DNA of 38,703 nucleotides from positions 1 to 38,703 of the forward strand of contig JAQTYF010000002.1 of assembly GCA_028688415.1 (NCBI GenBank), read 5' to 3'. Below, piece after piece: positions 1 to 7,796 of the stretch. The notes beneath the pieces are model-generated. The model had not been told where the DNA came from and ran no database searches. It worked only from the letters and a program-made list of their open reading frames with translations. The translations under genes and the position numbers were made by a program. This DNA comes from Candidatus Moraniibacteriota bacterium. Its GTDB lineage: Bacteria; Patescibacteriota; Minisyncoccia; Moranbacterales; UBA1568. Positions within the stretch are counted from its first letter, which is position 1, and each line of letters starts with the position of its first letter.

Positions 1-1442
1 AGCCAGAGTGGAAATGCTCCAGCGTAGTGTTCGATGAGTACACTCATAAAACGTTCGATAGAACCCATAATAGCAGCGTGAATCATCACGATGCGTTCTT
101 TCTCTCCTTTTTCGTTGATGCAGACCAAATCGAATCGTTCGGGCATAATCATATCGAGCTGAATAGTAGCCACTTGCCATGAACGACCGAGAGCGTCACT
201 CACCATAAAATCAAGTTTTGGTCCGTAGAAAGCAGCTTCACCGATTCCCTCGAAAGCATTGGCATTTTTTTCTTTAGCTATTTCTTCGAGGATGTTTTCT
301 GCTGTATGCCAGCGTTCTTTATCACCGAGGTATGAATCTGGTTTTGCAGGATCGTGTTTGGAAATACGTACCTGCATTTCAAATCCGAAAGCGCCATAAA
401 ACTCATGAATGATATCCCACACCTTGAGGAACTCTTCTTTCACTTGATCGAAACGACAGAAGACGTGAGCATCATCTTGGGTGAAGGCACGTACACGAGA
501 GAGTCCTGCGAGTTCACCAGTTTGTTCATCACGATAGCACGCTGTCGAATTGGCATAGCGCTGAGGCAATTCACGATAGCTCATAAGTTTCCTTGCATAG
601 ATTTGTGTATGATGAGGGCAGTTCATCGGTTTCATAGCAAACTCATGTCCTTCGCGAGTCGTGATACGGAAGAGTTCATCTTTGAATTTGTCCCAGTGCC
701 CACTTTTTTCGTAGAGATCTTTCTTGGTAATGTGGGGAATTTCTACTTTTTCATAGCCATAACGTTTGCGGAGTTCCCACACGTATTCATCGAGCAAATT
801 GCGAACGAGTGTACCGCGTGGAGTCCAGAGCGGAAGTCCTGATCCGACCAAATCTGAGAAGGTGAAAAGATCCAATTCTATGCCGAGTTTTTTATGATCA
901 CGCTTCTTCGCTTCTTCTTGTTGTGTGAAATAGGCTTTTAGTTCTTCTTCAGTTGCGAAAGCAATTCCATAAATACGAGTGAGCATCGGACCATTCTCCT
1001 CACCGCGGAAATAGGCACCAGCCAGATGGGTGAGCGCGAAACATTTTGCAGGGATTTCGCTTGTATTATTCACATGTCTTCCTTCACAGAGATCGATGAA
1101 ATCACCCGTAGAATAAAAACTCACTGCTTCACCACTTTTTTCGATATCATCGATGATAGCCAATTTGTAAGGATTATTTACAAAATGTTTCTTGGCTTCT
1201 TCGACGGATACCTCCGTACGGATGAAGGGAAGTTTCTTGTTGATCTGTGTTCGCATCGTTTTCTCAAACGCCTTCAAATTTTCCGGAGTTGGGGTTTTCC
1301 CAACGCTGAAATCAACATCATAATAAAATCCATTGTCAGTGACTGGACCGACAGAGAGCTTGGCGTCTCGGTCATGTTCGAGCACGGCTATGGCGAGGAG
1401 GTGTGCGAGTGAATGACGTATATTGTAGAGTTTTTCTTCCAT
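1..1442 (-). CDS. thrS: Threonyl-tRNA synthetase, N-terminal and catalytic part (cut by window edge)
   Basis: Charges tRNA-Thr with threonine in the cytoplasm. About 480 codons are visible; the C-terminal anticodon-binding domain lies outside the window. The protein begins MEEKLYNIRHSLAHLLA, so the editing-domain HxxxH (H10, H14) starts almost at residue 1, and its partner motif DLCEGRH follows. The catalytic core shows MNCPHH (zinc Cys), DDAHVFC (zinc His) and MIHAAIMGSIERF (zinc His plus class II motif 3). The usual N-terminal TGS domain of about 60 residues is absent. An in-frame TAA at 1467-1469 rules out an upstream extension. A TATACT box on the minus strand (1450-1455) lies 7 nt before the ATG, so the mRNA may be nearly leaderless. 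The family assignment is certain; the lack of TGS is read directly from the sequence. Confidence 0.97.
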   Translation of the reverse strand, partial: MEEKLYNIRHSLAHLLAIAVLEHDRDAKLSVGPVTDNGFYYDVDFSVGKTPTPENLKAFEKTMRTQINKKLPFIRTEVSVEEAKKHFVNNPYKLAIIDDIEKSGEAVSFYSTGDFIDLCEGRHVNNTSEIPAKCFALTHLAGAYFRGEENGPMLTRIYGIAFATEEELKAYFTQQEEAKKRDHKKLGIELDLFTFSDLVGSGLPLWTPRGTLVRNLLDEYVWELRKRYGYEKVEIPHITKKDLYEKSGHWDKFKDELFRITTREGHEFAMKPMNCPHHTQIYARKLMSYRELPQRYANSTACYRDEQTGELAGLSRVRAFTQDDAHVFCRFDQVKEEFLKVWDIIHEFYGAFGFEMQVRISKHDPAKPDSYLGDKERWHTAENILEEIAKEKNANAFEGIGEAAFYGPKLDFMVSDALGRSWQVATIQLDMIMPERFDLVCINEKGEKERIVMIHAAIMGSIERFMSVLIEHYAGAFPLW

Positions 1443-1479
1443 ATCTTTGAGTATAGTAGCTTTTGATTACAATGCAAAC

Positions 1480-2904
1480 CTATTGTTTTTCTTCTACCGT
1501 CTGAATGGAGAAGTTGAGATCTTTTTTGAGTTCAGTGGTCTGATCAAACGTTTTACCGTCTTTGGTCTTGAGATGGACGGTGACAGGAATAGTACCGACA
1601 CCTGATTGCTTCTGGATAAGAAGTCGATAATTCTCTTCAGTCACGGTAGCAGGGAGCTCATAGGTGAGTGTGGTATGGACATCGCTTTGTCCGATCTCCA
1701 CATCGATGAATCCATCGAAGTATGTTTTGTTGAAAGCGGTTTTGGTCGTGACGACATTGATCATCGAACGAGTGAGGAAGACGGATCCTTCTGGGACGTA
1801 GGCACGGAGATAGGTGTGATAATCACTCGTACGCCAGTTGCCGTACGGAGCCGTATTGGAATAAGTGTAGACGAGGGTGCCAGTTGGTTTCTCTCCGGTG
1901 AAATCAGCAGTGTATTCGAGCGAACGCTTGATATAGAAATCGGTCTTGAGCGATCCCATGTTAGCATCGACGAGCATGAGATAGTCATTGTTCCAGTCTT
2001 TGGTCACGCTTCCGTCCCAGTGAACGCTCTCGACGAGTGATTGAAGTTCCGGGTCTTTGAAATAGAGCATGACATCTTTATTCTGGAGTTCGGTGTGAGC
2101 GAATTCTGCCAACTTGGGAATATTGCCCACGGTGACGGCTTTATTCATGATTTCCACCGCCAGTTTTTTCATGATATTTTTGCGAGCCTGTTTGAGTTCG
2201 GCAGGGACATCTTCTCCGAGATAGGCTTTTTCGACACGTTCTTCGAGTTTCTGTGCGCCATCAGTACTGGTGTAGATATTGGCATCACCTGGGATCTGGA
2301 TCGGTCCAGTGAGAGCAAGGATATTGTTGAAGGTGAGAGAATTTACTGCAATCACGCCTTCGAATTTCTCTCTACCTCCAGCGAGACGATAGAAATACTC
2401 TGCTTTTTCTGCATTGGTCGGAAAGTCGGGAGAAAAGTTTGAGTCACGAAATTTCCATTTCTTGAGCTGGAGTTTACGGACGAATGGGTAGGGGGTCGGG
2501 ACATCAGCCGAGATACGCTGATCGAGGAGGTTCGCATCTTCGACAAAGGTTGATATGACCTCACCATTTTTGGTTTTGATGATAGCGTATTGACCGAGGA
2601 ATCCTCCTCCTGGACGGAGCTCGTCGCTGTTTTGGAGCAGGACAAGGAACGTGTGAACAGTATCATCTTGTTTTGTTACCGCTTCGACCAGTTTGTTCAC
2701 CACTTCGATTTCTTTTTTGGTATCAGGGTTGATTGGGAGGAGTTTGGAAACTTTTTGGAAGAGACTGAGCGAATTGACCGCGAATTCTGTCTTATGGGTC
2801 TTTGCATATGAGAATAAAAAGACCCCTCCTCCGATCAAAATAAGGAGAACGATAAATACGATGATACGTTTGCGAGTGAAAGATGCTGGCATAGAAAAGC
2901 TCAT
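1480..2904 (-). CDS. DUF4012 family membrane-anchored protein
   Basis: A 474-residue protein of unknown function. Residues about 14-34 form one hydrophobic segment after a basic N-terminus, so it is probably anchored with the bulk outside the membrane. The region LVLLQNSDELRPGGGFLGQY followed by RDSNFSPDFPTNAE is characteristic of the DUF4012 family, which is common in Patescibacteria and some Gram-positives. No catalytic motif is recognised. An alternative start is M5 at 2892. The gene ends 37 bp before thrS on the same strand, so the thrS promoter sits directly against its stop codon. The family call is from recalled motif similarity, not a search. Confidence 0.85.
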   Translation of the reverse strand: MSFSMPASFTRKRIIVFIVLLILIGGGVFLFSYAKTHKTEFAVNSLSLFQKVSKLLPINPDTKKEIEVVNKLVEAVTKQDDTVHTFLVLLQNSDELRPGGGFLGQYAIIKTKNGEVISTFVEDANLLDQRISADVPTPYPFVRKLQLKKWKFRDSNFSPDFPTNAEKAEYFYRLAGGREKFEGVIAVNSLTFNNILALTGPIQIPGDANIYTSTDGAQKLEERVEKAYLGEDVPAELKQARKNIMKKLAVEIMNKAVTVGNIPKLAEFAHTELQNKDVMLYFKDPELQSLVESVHWDGSVTKDWNNDYLMLVDANMGSLKTDFYIKRSLEYTADFTGEKPTGTLVYTYSNTAPYGNWRTSDYHTYLRAYVPEGSVFLTRSMINVVTTKTAFNKTYFDGFIDVEIGQSDVHTTLTYELPATVTEENYRLLIQKQSGVGTIPVTVHLKTKDGKTFDQTTELKKDLNFSIQTVEEKQ

Positions 2905-3112
2905 AAAAAAAGGAAAAAATGAATTAAAACACCCTCCCAGTGTATCAGGAACGGAGCCGTTTGTGAAGCCCGAGATTCCTGATGAAAACGAAGTTTAAGA
3001 TATTTTCTGATAAAAAGAAAAGGGCCGAATGTACTTTATGTTAAAAGAGTATACTTCAATACTGAATCCAAACTTTCAAGTACATTTAACTAATAATCAA
3101 AAATAAATTCAT

Positions 3113-3140
3113 TCATAATTCCACGGCCGTGGAATTATGA
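3113..3140. repeat. 28-bp perfect palindrome
   Basis: The two 14-base halves are exact reverse complements with no loop (centre 3126/3127, core CCACGGCCGTGG). It is not followed by a T-tract, so it does not look like an intrinsic terminator. It lies 130 bp upstream of tRNA-Gly in a stretch without genes (2905-3269). Confidence 0.9.
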
Positions 3141-3184
3141 TAGGATTTGAAAAAGTGTCTACTCAGCGGTTGAACCGCCAAGTA

Positions 3185-3216
3185 ACGTTATTACGTAATT
3201 CATTACGTAATAACGT
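3185..3216. repeat. 15-bp perfect inverted repeat with 2-nt spacer
   Basis: The arms 3185-3199 and 3202-3216 (ACGTTATTACGTAAT and its complement) are separated by TC. It lies about 30 bp upstream of a TATACT box (3248-3253) that could be the tRNA-Gly promoter -10, so it could be an operator or an extruding structure. It has no T-tract. The rest of 2905-3269 holds only an AGTATACT box at 3048-3055 and no convincing gene. Confidence 0.85.
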
Positions 3217-3269
3217 ATATTCTCGACAAAGACGGGGAGATGACGTTATACTAGGAGTACGAAAGATTT

Positions 3270-3340
3270 GCGAGATTAGTATAATGGTAGTACACGACCT
3301 TCCCAAGGTTGGGGCACGGGTTCGATTCCCGTATCTCGCT
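3270..3340 (+). tRNA. tRNA-Gly (anticodon CCC)
   Basis: A cloverleaf folds by hand. The acceptor is GCGAGAT/ATCTCGC with discriminator T3340, the D arm is GTAT/GTAC, the anticodon stem is CGACC/GGTTG with loop TTCCCAA (anticodon CCC, reading GGG), and the T arm is ACGGG-TTCGATT-CCCGT. CCA is not encoded. A probable promoter -10 is TATACT at 3248-3253. The 3' end is duplicated at 3480-3497. Confidence 0.95.
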
Positions 3341-3341
3341 C
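3324..3341 (+). repeat. tRNA-Gly 3' end, first copy of an 18-bp direct repeat (att-like)
   Basis: The 18 bases from the T loop through one base past the discriminator (GATTCCCGTATCTCGCTC) recur exactly at 3480-3497. Duplication of a tRNA 3' end is the usual mark left by tyrosine-recombinase integration. Confidence 0.85.
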
Positions 3342-3479
3342 TATAAGAAATTAACATCTCCTTTTTAAGGGGATTTTAATTTTTATTTGATTGAAACGGA
3401 AATCGAAGGGCGTGAGTAGAAAGCGAGCGAGCGTAGCTTTTTGTGTGTAGCGCCCAGGCTTTTTGTCGGAGCAAAAAGG

Positions 3480-3497
3480 ATTCCCGTATCTCGCTCA
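3480..3497 (+). repeat. tRNA-Gly 3' end, second copy (att-like)
   Basis: Exact copy of 3324-3341. The 138 bp between the copies (3342-3479) hold no gene, only short GC-rich imperfect repeats and a hairpin around 3458-3479 (CTTTTTG/CAAAAAG). No integrase lies nearby, so this would be a scar or a minimal non-autonomous insertion. Confidence 0.8.
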
Positions 3498-3570
3498 AGA
3501 TCCAGGAGTTGGATTTTTATCCGCCTTTGGTGGGCTCCTTACCCGCTCAAAAAGTAGGAGTTCGCTCAAG

Positions 3571-3603
3571 AAAAAAGACCCCACATTCTATGGGATCTTT
3601 TTC
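3571..3603. terminator. Bidirectional intrinsic terminator
   Basis: The stem pairs 3571-3583 with 3591-3603 (one C/A mismatch, 7-nt loop) and has A-tracts and T-tracts on both sides. It can end the minus-strand gene at 3630-3986 and any plus-strand transcript coming from tRNA-Gly. Confidence 0.75.
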
Positions 3604-3629
3604 TTTTTTTGAGCGTATAATAGAGCGGT

Positions 3630-3986
3630 TTATACGGTCGCATCGGTAGATTCTTTGGATACTTGTGATTGAGAGAGTCTCTCGATTTCTTTGACAGTAT
3701 CGGTTGTCATGGTGTCTATCTCTACATTCTTGTTGTCGAATCGTTTTTGAACGCCGAGTTTTTCTGCGAGTACTGCATGAGTAGGATCCTCTCCTATGAC
3801 GTGCCCCCATACTTTTTGAGCATCTTCTCTTGCCCACTGAGCTTTTTCTGCTATGCGGACAATGACTTCGCCACCATAGTGTACCAGACCTTTCTCATCG
3901 ATTATTCTGGGGTATTCTGAAGATTCTGGCGTGAACGGGGTATGTTCGATACTTTCCATTCCTATTTTCTTTCTTTCCTCATTCAT
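3630..3986 (-). CDS. Hypothetical protein, 118 aa
   Basis: Not recognised. It is a soluble, acidic protein without a signal peptide or membrane segment. The middle (residues about 35-80) looks helical and the C-terminal tail is rich in Ser/Thr/Glu. M10 (MESIEHTPF) is an alternative start. Its ATG follows the stop of the 57-residue gene at 3992-4165 by 5 nt, so the two are probably co-transcribed and translationally coupled. The transcript ends at the hairpin 3571-3603. Confidence 0.65.
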   Translation of the reverse strand: MNEERKKIGMESIEHTPFTPESSEYPRIIDEKGLVHYGGEVIVRIAEKAQWAREDAQKVWGHVIGEDPTHAVLAEKLGVQKRFDNKNVEIDTMTTDTVKEIERLSQSQVSKESTDATV

Positions 3987-3991
3987 AGTAT

Positions 3992-4165
3992 TTAGAGTAA
4001 ACCGAGAGATTTTTTGATTTCTTGGATACGTTCACTCGAGAGCACTTTCTCGAATTCAGTAATAACATTGTCCTGCTCTTTTTTGAGCGTAAAGAGTTTT
4101 TCGAGATATGTCTGATAAACAGCTTCGATTTCTTGGACACGTTTCTTGATTTCTTCTTCAGTCAT
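3992..4165 (-). CDS. Small helical protein, 57 aa
   Basis: A short frame running from ATG (4163-4165) to TAA (3992-3994). It encodes MTEEEIKKRVQEIEAVYQ and continues as a charged helix ending ERIQEIKKSLGLL. The heptad-like spacing of I, V, L and Y suggests a coiled coil. It lies 5 nt upstream of the next minus-strand gene, which supports its being real. A TATATT-like box just upstream (about 4172-4177, minus strand) could be the promoter. Function unknown. Confidence 0.6.
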   Translation of the reverse strand: MTEEEIKKRVQEIEAVYQTYLEKLFTLKKEQDNVITEFEKVLSSERIQEIKKSLGLL

Positions 4166-4243
4166 AGGAATATATATTACACATGGTATAGATGGAGTAT
4201 AGGCTCTTTGGAGAGGCTTGCCAAGACCTTCGAGAGGACTGTT

Positions 4244-6223
4244 TTAGTTTTCAGTATTGAGAAAATCATTGAGTGTCGCATTGATTCTTATGAGGAGAGG
4301 TGTTTCTTCTGACGTGACCGAGGAAGAGTCAGAGAGTGGAAGAACCGCGATTTTTTCGTCTGCAGGGACGGCGAGAATGAGAGAGTGAGGTGTTTCGAGA
4401 GTGGTGCCGTAGGTGAGGATGTCTTGAGGGAGCGGACGGTCAGGATCGAGAGAAATGAGAGGACTAGTCGTTTCTTTCTCCTTGATGATTTCTTCTGGGA
4501 GCATTTCTTCTCTTAGGGGAACGATCATTTCTGGTATGATCATTGGTTCGTCGATGAGAGGAGGATTTTTTTCTTTTTCGTTTTGTTCTTTGCTCGGTGA
4601 AGGGGCAGTGACATGTACTGATGATGTATCCCATTTCCACTTACTCCCTTTTTCTTTGCGATAGACGACATCGTCCGCGATTGATTTATCGAGTTTGTAT
4701 TTGATATCTTGCAATACTTTTCCGTCAGGTGCACGGAGTTCTATCTTCCCTTTTTGATTGGGAAGAGTGAAGAGCGCCGTCGGATTACGGAGAAAGGCTT
4801 GTTTTTTCGGTTTGATGAAGAAGTCTTCACGGAGAGGATGATTGACGAGATTCTTCCATCCCGTGGCGATACTGTATCCTTTCAGATTGATTTTTTTCTT
4901 TTCTCGATTTTCTATGAGTAACCATTCGTTTCCTGTGTCATTGCCGGCAGGGTTAGGGAGAAGGGCGACAATACGGACTTCGGGATGTGGAAGAGATATG
5001 ATTTCGAGAGTAAATGTCTCTAGAATATCGTCTTTGCCATCATTCACTTTGAGCGTGATGATGTATGTGCCATTTTCTTCATATTTGTGTGTCGTTGTTT
5101 CTTTGTAGCTCTTGTGCCCATCACCGAAATTCCAAGTGTATTTGAGATGGTCGTGTTCTGTATCTCTTCCTCGCGCGTCAAAGTCGAGAGTTACTCCTCG
5201 GTAGCCTTTCTTCGGTACTTTTTCTCTCGTTTCTGGAAGACTGTTTGTATGATTGGCCATACCAGGAGTCGGAGTACCTCCTCTCCAGCCAGCTGAAGTA
5301 TTATTGTACGAGATATCTTCTTTGGCTGTCTTGTAGAACACTGTGTCTCTTGTCTCACCATTTGGATCGAGGAGTGAAACAGTCTCGTTAGAATTATTGA
5401 GAGCGAATTCGAATGTGGGTCGATAAATGACAAGAAATCCTTGTGCTGGAAGAGTTGTTCCTTCGGGAAAAATATATTTCCCACTCGCACTGCTGTCTCG
5501 GAGAGACCAGAGAGAAATATCTCCTATCGTATCAGATGAATTGTAAAGTTCGATAAACTCCATTTCTTCTTCCTTTTCAGAAGGATTAGCAAGGAACTCA
5601 TTGAGACGAATAGTGCTATCGTATGTTGATTTGGGTATTGGATCTGGCTCAGGACACAGAGTGCTTGTGCTCTTTGTCGGTGTCGGCACAAGAGAGAAAT
5701 TTGATAACCAATCATTGGTAGTGATATCTCGAACCATACTTTCGTTTGTTGTTGGGCTTGTGGTGAATTTATAGGCAGATGTATCAAACGCATAATCATT
5801 TTCCCATGATACAGAGTCAATAAGAGAATCTTCAGCACCAGATGGTAGAAAAAGAGCGAGGCTATATTTTGATGAAAGACCTGTTTTGGTTGTGGTATCA
5901 GAAATATCTGCAAATACTCCATCACCATTGGCCCAGAGATAATATCCGTAAGCTGGCATGCAGATATCTTCTCCTATTACTTTGATTGATCCTTCTTTTC
6001 CTGCACTATTTTTATAACGGAGACGATAGCCAGATATATTTATCGACGTAGAATTTGGATTGTAAAGTTCTACGAATTCATCATCGGTATGGCCAGTCCC
6101 TCCGGTAATCTGTATTTCGCTTAGGATAATCGCATTCGTCGATGCAGAAACGAAATTAGTATCAGAATAAAAAACAAAAGAGAAGAGAATAACAAAACAA
6201 AAAGAAAATATTTTTATGTTCAT
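4244..6223 (-). CDS. Secreted multidomain protein with lamin-tail (LTD) and PKD domains
   Basis: A 659-residue protein with an N-terminal signal peptide (hydrophobic residues about 4-20, then VSAS). The domains read in order: LTD at about 31-165 (EFVELYNPN), LTD at about 203-305 (MEFIELYNSS), PKD at about 335-408 (YTWNFGDG, residues 362-369) and a third LTD at about 414-515 (NEWLLIENREKKKINLKGYS). A Pro/Glu-rich linker follows at about 540-610. LTD and PKD are beta-sandwich folds common in extracellular proteins. No catalytic domain or LPxTG anchor is visible. A role in adhesion or surface structure is inferred only from the architecture. Confidence 0.85.
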   Translation of the reverse strand: MNIKIFSFCFVILFSFVFYSDTNFVSASTNAIILSEIQITGGTGHTDDEFVELYNPNSTSINISGYRLRYKNSAGKEGSIKVIGEDICMPAYGYYLWANGDGVFADISDTTTKTGLSSKYSLALFLPSGAEDSLIDSVSWENDYAFDTSAYKFTTSPTTNESMVRDITTNDWLSNFSLVPTPTKSTSTLCPEPDPIPKSTYDSTIRLNEFLANPSEKEEEMEFIELYNSSDTIGDISLWSLRDSSASGKYIFPEGTTLPAQGFLVIYRPTFEFALNNSNETVSLLDPNGETRDTVFYKTAKEDISYNNTSAGWRGGTPTPGMANHTNSLPETREKVPKKGYRGVTLDFDARGRDTEHDHLKYTWNFGDGHKSYKETTTHKYEENGTYIITLKVNDGKDDILETFTLEIISLPHPEVRIVALLPNPAGNDTGNEWLLIENREKKKINLKGYSIATGWKNLVNHPLREDFFIKPKKQAFLRNPTALFTLPNQKGKIELRAPDGKVLQDIKYKLDKSIADDVVYRKEKGSKWKWDTSSVHVTAPSPSKEQNEKEKNPPLIDEPMIIPEMIVPLREEMLPEEIIKEKETTSPLISLDPDRPLPQDILTYGTTLETPHSLILAVPADEKIAVLPLSDSSSVTSEETPLLIRINATLNDFLNTEN

Positions 6224-6268
6224 ATTGTTACATCTTTCATAACATAAAAAGAAATGTCAGACAAACTC

Positions 6269-6297
6269 TTTCCAAGAGTCTTTTTCTGTGCTATACT
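6269..6297 (+). promoter_or_regulatory. Promoter for the small membrane protein pair
   Basis: TTTCCA (6269-6274), 17-nt spacer, TATACT (6292-6297). Transcription would start near 6304. That excludes the upstream GTG at 6300 as a start codon and favours the ATG at 6318. Confidence 0.55.
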
Positions 6298-6317
6298 GAG
6301 TGTACAAAAGAAAAAAT

Positions 6318-6644
6318 ATGACAGAAGAAAAGAAAACAGTACGTGCAAAGAAGTCTGTGGAAACAAGTTTTATGGAGTTTCTTTTGGATACGGCTGTGCA
6401 GAATATACGCTCTCTCGTTGATGGAGCTCTCGACACCGTTCGTCAGACAGCAGAGAAGTTCACTTACAATGTGACCAAGCAAATCATGTTGTTCTGTCTC
6501 GCTCTCATCGGAGTGATTTTCTTCCTTGTAGGATGTGCACAGATTTTGAGTGACCTGTTTCGATTTCCTGGACTTGGATTCATCATCATAGGAATATCCG
6601 TACTGATGTTTGTTGCTACAACGTATTTTCTGAATCGTAAATAA
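6318..6644 (+). CDS. Small membrane protein, 108 aa
   Basis: It has a basic N-terminus, an amphipathic helical stretch (residues about 15-50) and two transmembrane helices (about 54-74 and 82-104). This resembles holin-like or DUF1469-type small envelope proteins, but no family is assigned with confidence. The ATG at 6318 is preferred because the TATACT box at 6292-6297 puts the transcript start downstream of the GTG at 6300. A second small membrane protein follows 28 bp downstream and probably shares the transcript. Confidence 0.75.
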   Translation: MTEEKKTVRAKKSVETSFMEFLLDTAVQNIRSLVDGALDTVRQTAEKFTYNVTKQIMLFCLALIGVIFFLVGCAQILSDLFRFPGLGFIIIGISVLMFVATTYFLNRK

Positions 6645-6672
6645 AATAATTAATTCATCAAAGAAAAAGAAT

Positions 6673-6933
6673 ATGGATAAGAAACAAGTGTCAGCGATGG
6701 CAGAAGCAGTAAAAGGAAAAGTGATCGCACAAGTGGATAAGACACAAGCAATGGCTGAGAAAGAAATGGCAAAAGTCAAAAAGCACCTCGAAGGTACATA
6801 TAAGACTGTAGAAACATTTGCCAAAAAGAATCCAGAAAAGGCTGCAGCGATTGCCGCTGGTATCGGAGCCGCTCTCGGAGCTGCTGTCGCGCTTCTTGTG
6901 AGTAGTGCTGCTAAAAAAGGAAAGAAGAAATAA
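6673..6933 (+). CDS. Small ElaB/YqjD-like (DUF883-type) membrane protein, 86 aa
   Basis: The layout is a charged helical N-terminal half, the motif KNPEKAAAIAAGIGAALGA, one Ala/Gly-rich membrane helix (residues about 58-76) and a Lys-rich tail (KKGKKK). This resembles the C-terminal anchor of the ElaB/YqjD family, which binds the inner membrane. The likeness is in layout rather than a proven homology. An intrinsic terminator follows at once. Confidence 0.7.
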   Translation: MDKKQVSAMAEAVKGKVIAQVDKTQAMAEKEMAKVKKHLEGTYKTVETFAKKNPEKAAAIAAGIGAALGAAVALLVSSAAKKGKKK

Positions 6934-6948
6934 CTCACCGTTATCTCA

Positions 6949-6975
6949 AACCCGTCCGTGTGGCGGGTTTTTTCT
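6949..6975 (+). terminator. Intrinsic terminator
   Basis: AACCCG pairs with CGGGTT, extended by an inner CC/GG with a bulge, followed by TTTTTT. It closes the two-gene unit 6318-6933. Confidence 0.8.
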
Positions 6976-7003
6976 TGGGAAGAGAATGATCCTGTAGTAT
7001 ACT
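6975..7003 (+). promoter_or_regulatory. Promoter of the amidase gene
   Basis: TTGGGA (6975-6980), 17-nt spacer, TATACT (6998-7003). It lies 30 bp before the amidase ATG and directly behind the preceding terminator. It is the only clear promoter before the cassette region, apart from the one in front of the third cassette. Confidence 0.65.
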
Positions 7004-7033
7004 GGAAGCAATAAACCGTGTAGTCTTTTATCT

Positions 7034-7783
7034 ATGGGACTTATCAGTCTTCTTATTACAGCGGGCATTATTATCCTAGGATCAGGATATTATTTGTTTT
7101 CTTTGCCTGGAAGTGAAGAAAAAGTATTGATAAACAATATTGCTCTTCCTGATATGACACAAGAAATTGCGAAGTATGAAGATGTGAAGAAGCAGGCAGA
7201 AGATGTGAAAAACCTCGTCGAACAGAAAGCGGTAGAAACGATGCAGTCTGCAGAGGAAGAAATCACTCCCACAAAACCGAAAGAGGAAGTGAAAAAAGAA
7301 ACAGTTCTAGCGGAAGAAAAAACAGACATCGTCAATCGACTGATGACAGCAGGATTTTCTGTTCCGAAAAATACGCGAAGTATTGATACAATCGTACTTC
7401 ATTCTTCCTATGACCTGAACGGCTCTGATCCGTATTCTGTCTCAGGTATCATGAAGGAATATGAGGACTATGGCGTGAGTGCGCATTATCTTATTGACCG
7501 AAAGGGTGTGATATATCGCCTCGTAGAGGACAAGAATATCGCCTATCATGCAGGAGTGAGCAAGATGCCGGACAATAGGAAAAACGTCAATGATTTCTCT
7601 ATCGGTATTGAAATAATAAACACAGAAAAAGGGTCTTTCACGAGCGCACAGTATGAAGCGGTGAATGATCTCATCGCATCGCTTAAGAAAAAATATCCTA
7701 TCAAATCTGTCGTCGGTCACAGTGATATCGCCCCAGAACGCAAAACCGATCCTTGGAATTTTGATTGGAAAAAGTTAGATTAG
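7034..7783 (+). CDS. Membrane-anchored N-acetylmuramoyl-L-alanine amidase (Amidase_2 family)
   Basis: Cleaves the bond between muramic acid and L-alanine in peptidoglycan. Residues 3-23 form a signal anchor. A Lys/Glu-rich stalk (about 45-95) leads to the Amidase_2 (PGRP-like) domain at about 115-247. By comparison with AmpD, the zinc ligands are H123 (IVLHSS), H229 (VVGHSD) and D239 (KTDPW), with catalytic E193 (GIEI) and K237; H172 lies in YHAG. The C-terminal 20 or so codons, which carry H229, K237 and D239, are repeated downstream at 8943-8972, 10054-10110 and 11097-11165 behind other genes. It would act outside the cytoplasmic membrane in cell-wall remodelling, or perhaps on a partner cell's wall (inference). 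Confidence 0.92.
   Translation: MGLISLLITAGIIILGSGYYLFSLPGSEEKVLINNIALPDMTQEIAKYEDVKKQAEDVKNLVEQKAVETMQSAEEEITPTKPKEEVKKETVLAEEKTDIVNRLMTAGFSVPKNTRSIDTIVLHSSYDLNGSDPYSVSGIMKEYEDYGVSAHYLIDRKGVIYRLVEDKNIAYHAGVSKMPDNRKNVNDFSIGIEIINTEKGSFTSAQYEAVNDLIASLKKKYPIKSVVGHSDIAPERKTDPWNFDWKKLD
7715..7783 (+). repeat. Amidase gene 3' tail, copy A (native position)
   Basis: The last 69 bp of the amidase gene, encoding GHSDIAPERKTDPWNFDWKK plus LD and a TAG stop. It is the reference for copies B-D. The first cassette gene starts 13 bp after the stop. Confidence 0.9.
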
Positions 7784-7796
7784 ATTTTTCAAATAT

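Noticed and set aside
2862-2998. A plus-strand frame ending in a protein-like tail (HPPSVSGTEPFVKPEIPDENEV region), antisense to the start of the DUF4012 gene.
   Set aside because: It overlaps the DUF4012 start on the opposite strand, has no clear start signal, and the upstream part of the frame is a shadow. Judged to be chance, though the tail looks unusually protein-like.
2905-3630. A possible CRISPR array or small mobile element, given the clustered repeats near tRNA-Gly.
   Set aside because: There is no regular repeat-spacer pattern, no cas gene and no transposase. The repeats are inverted palindromes and a single tRNA-end duplication.
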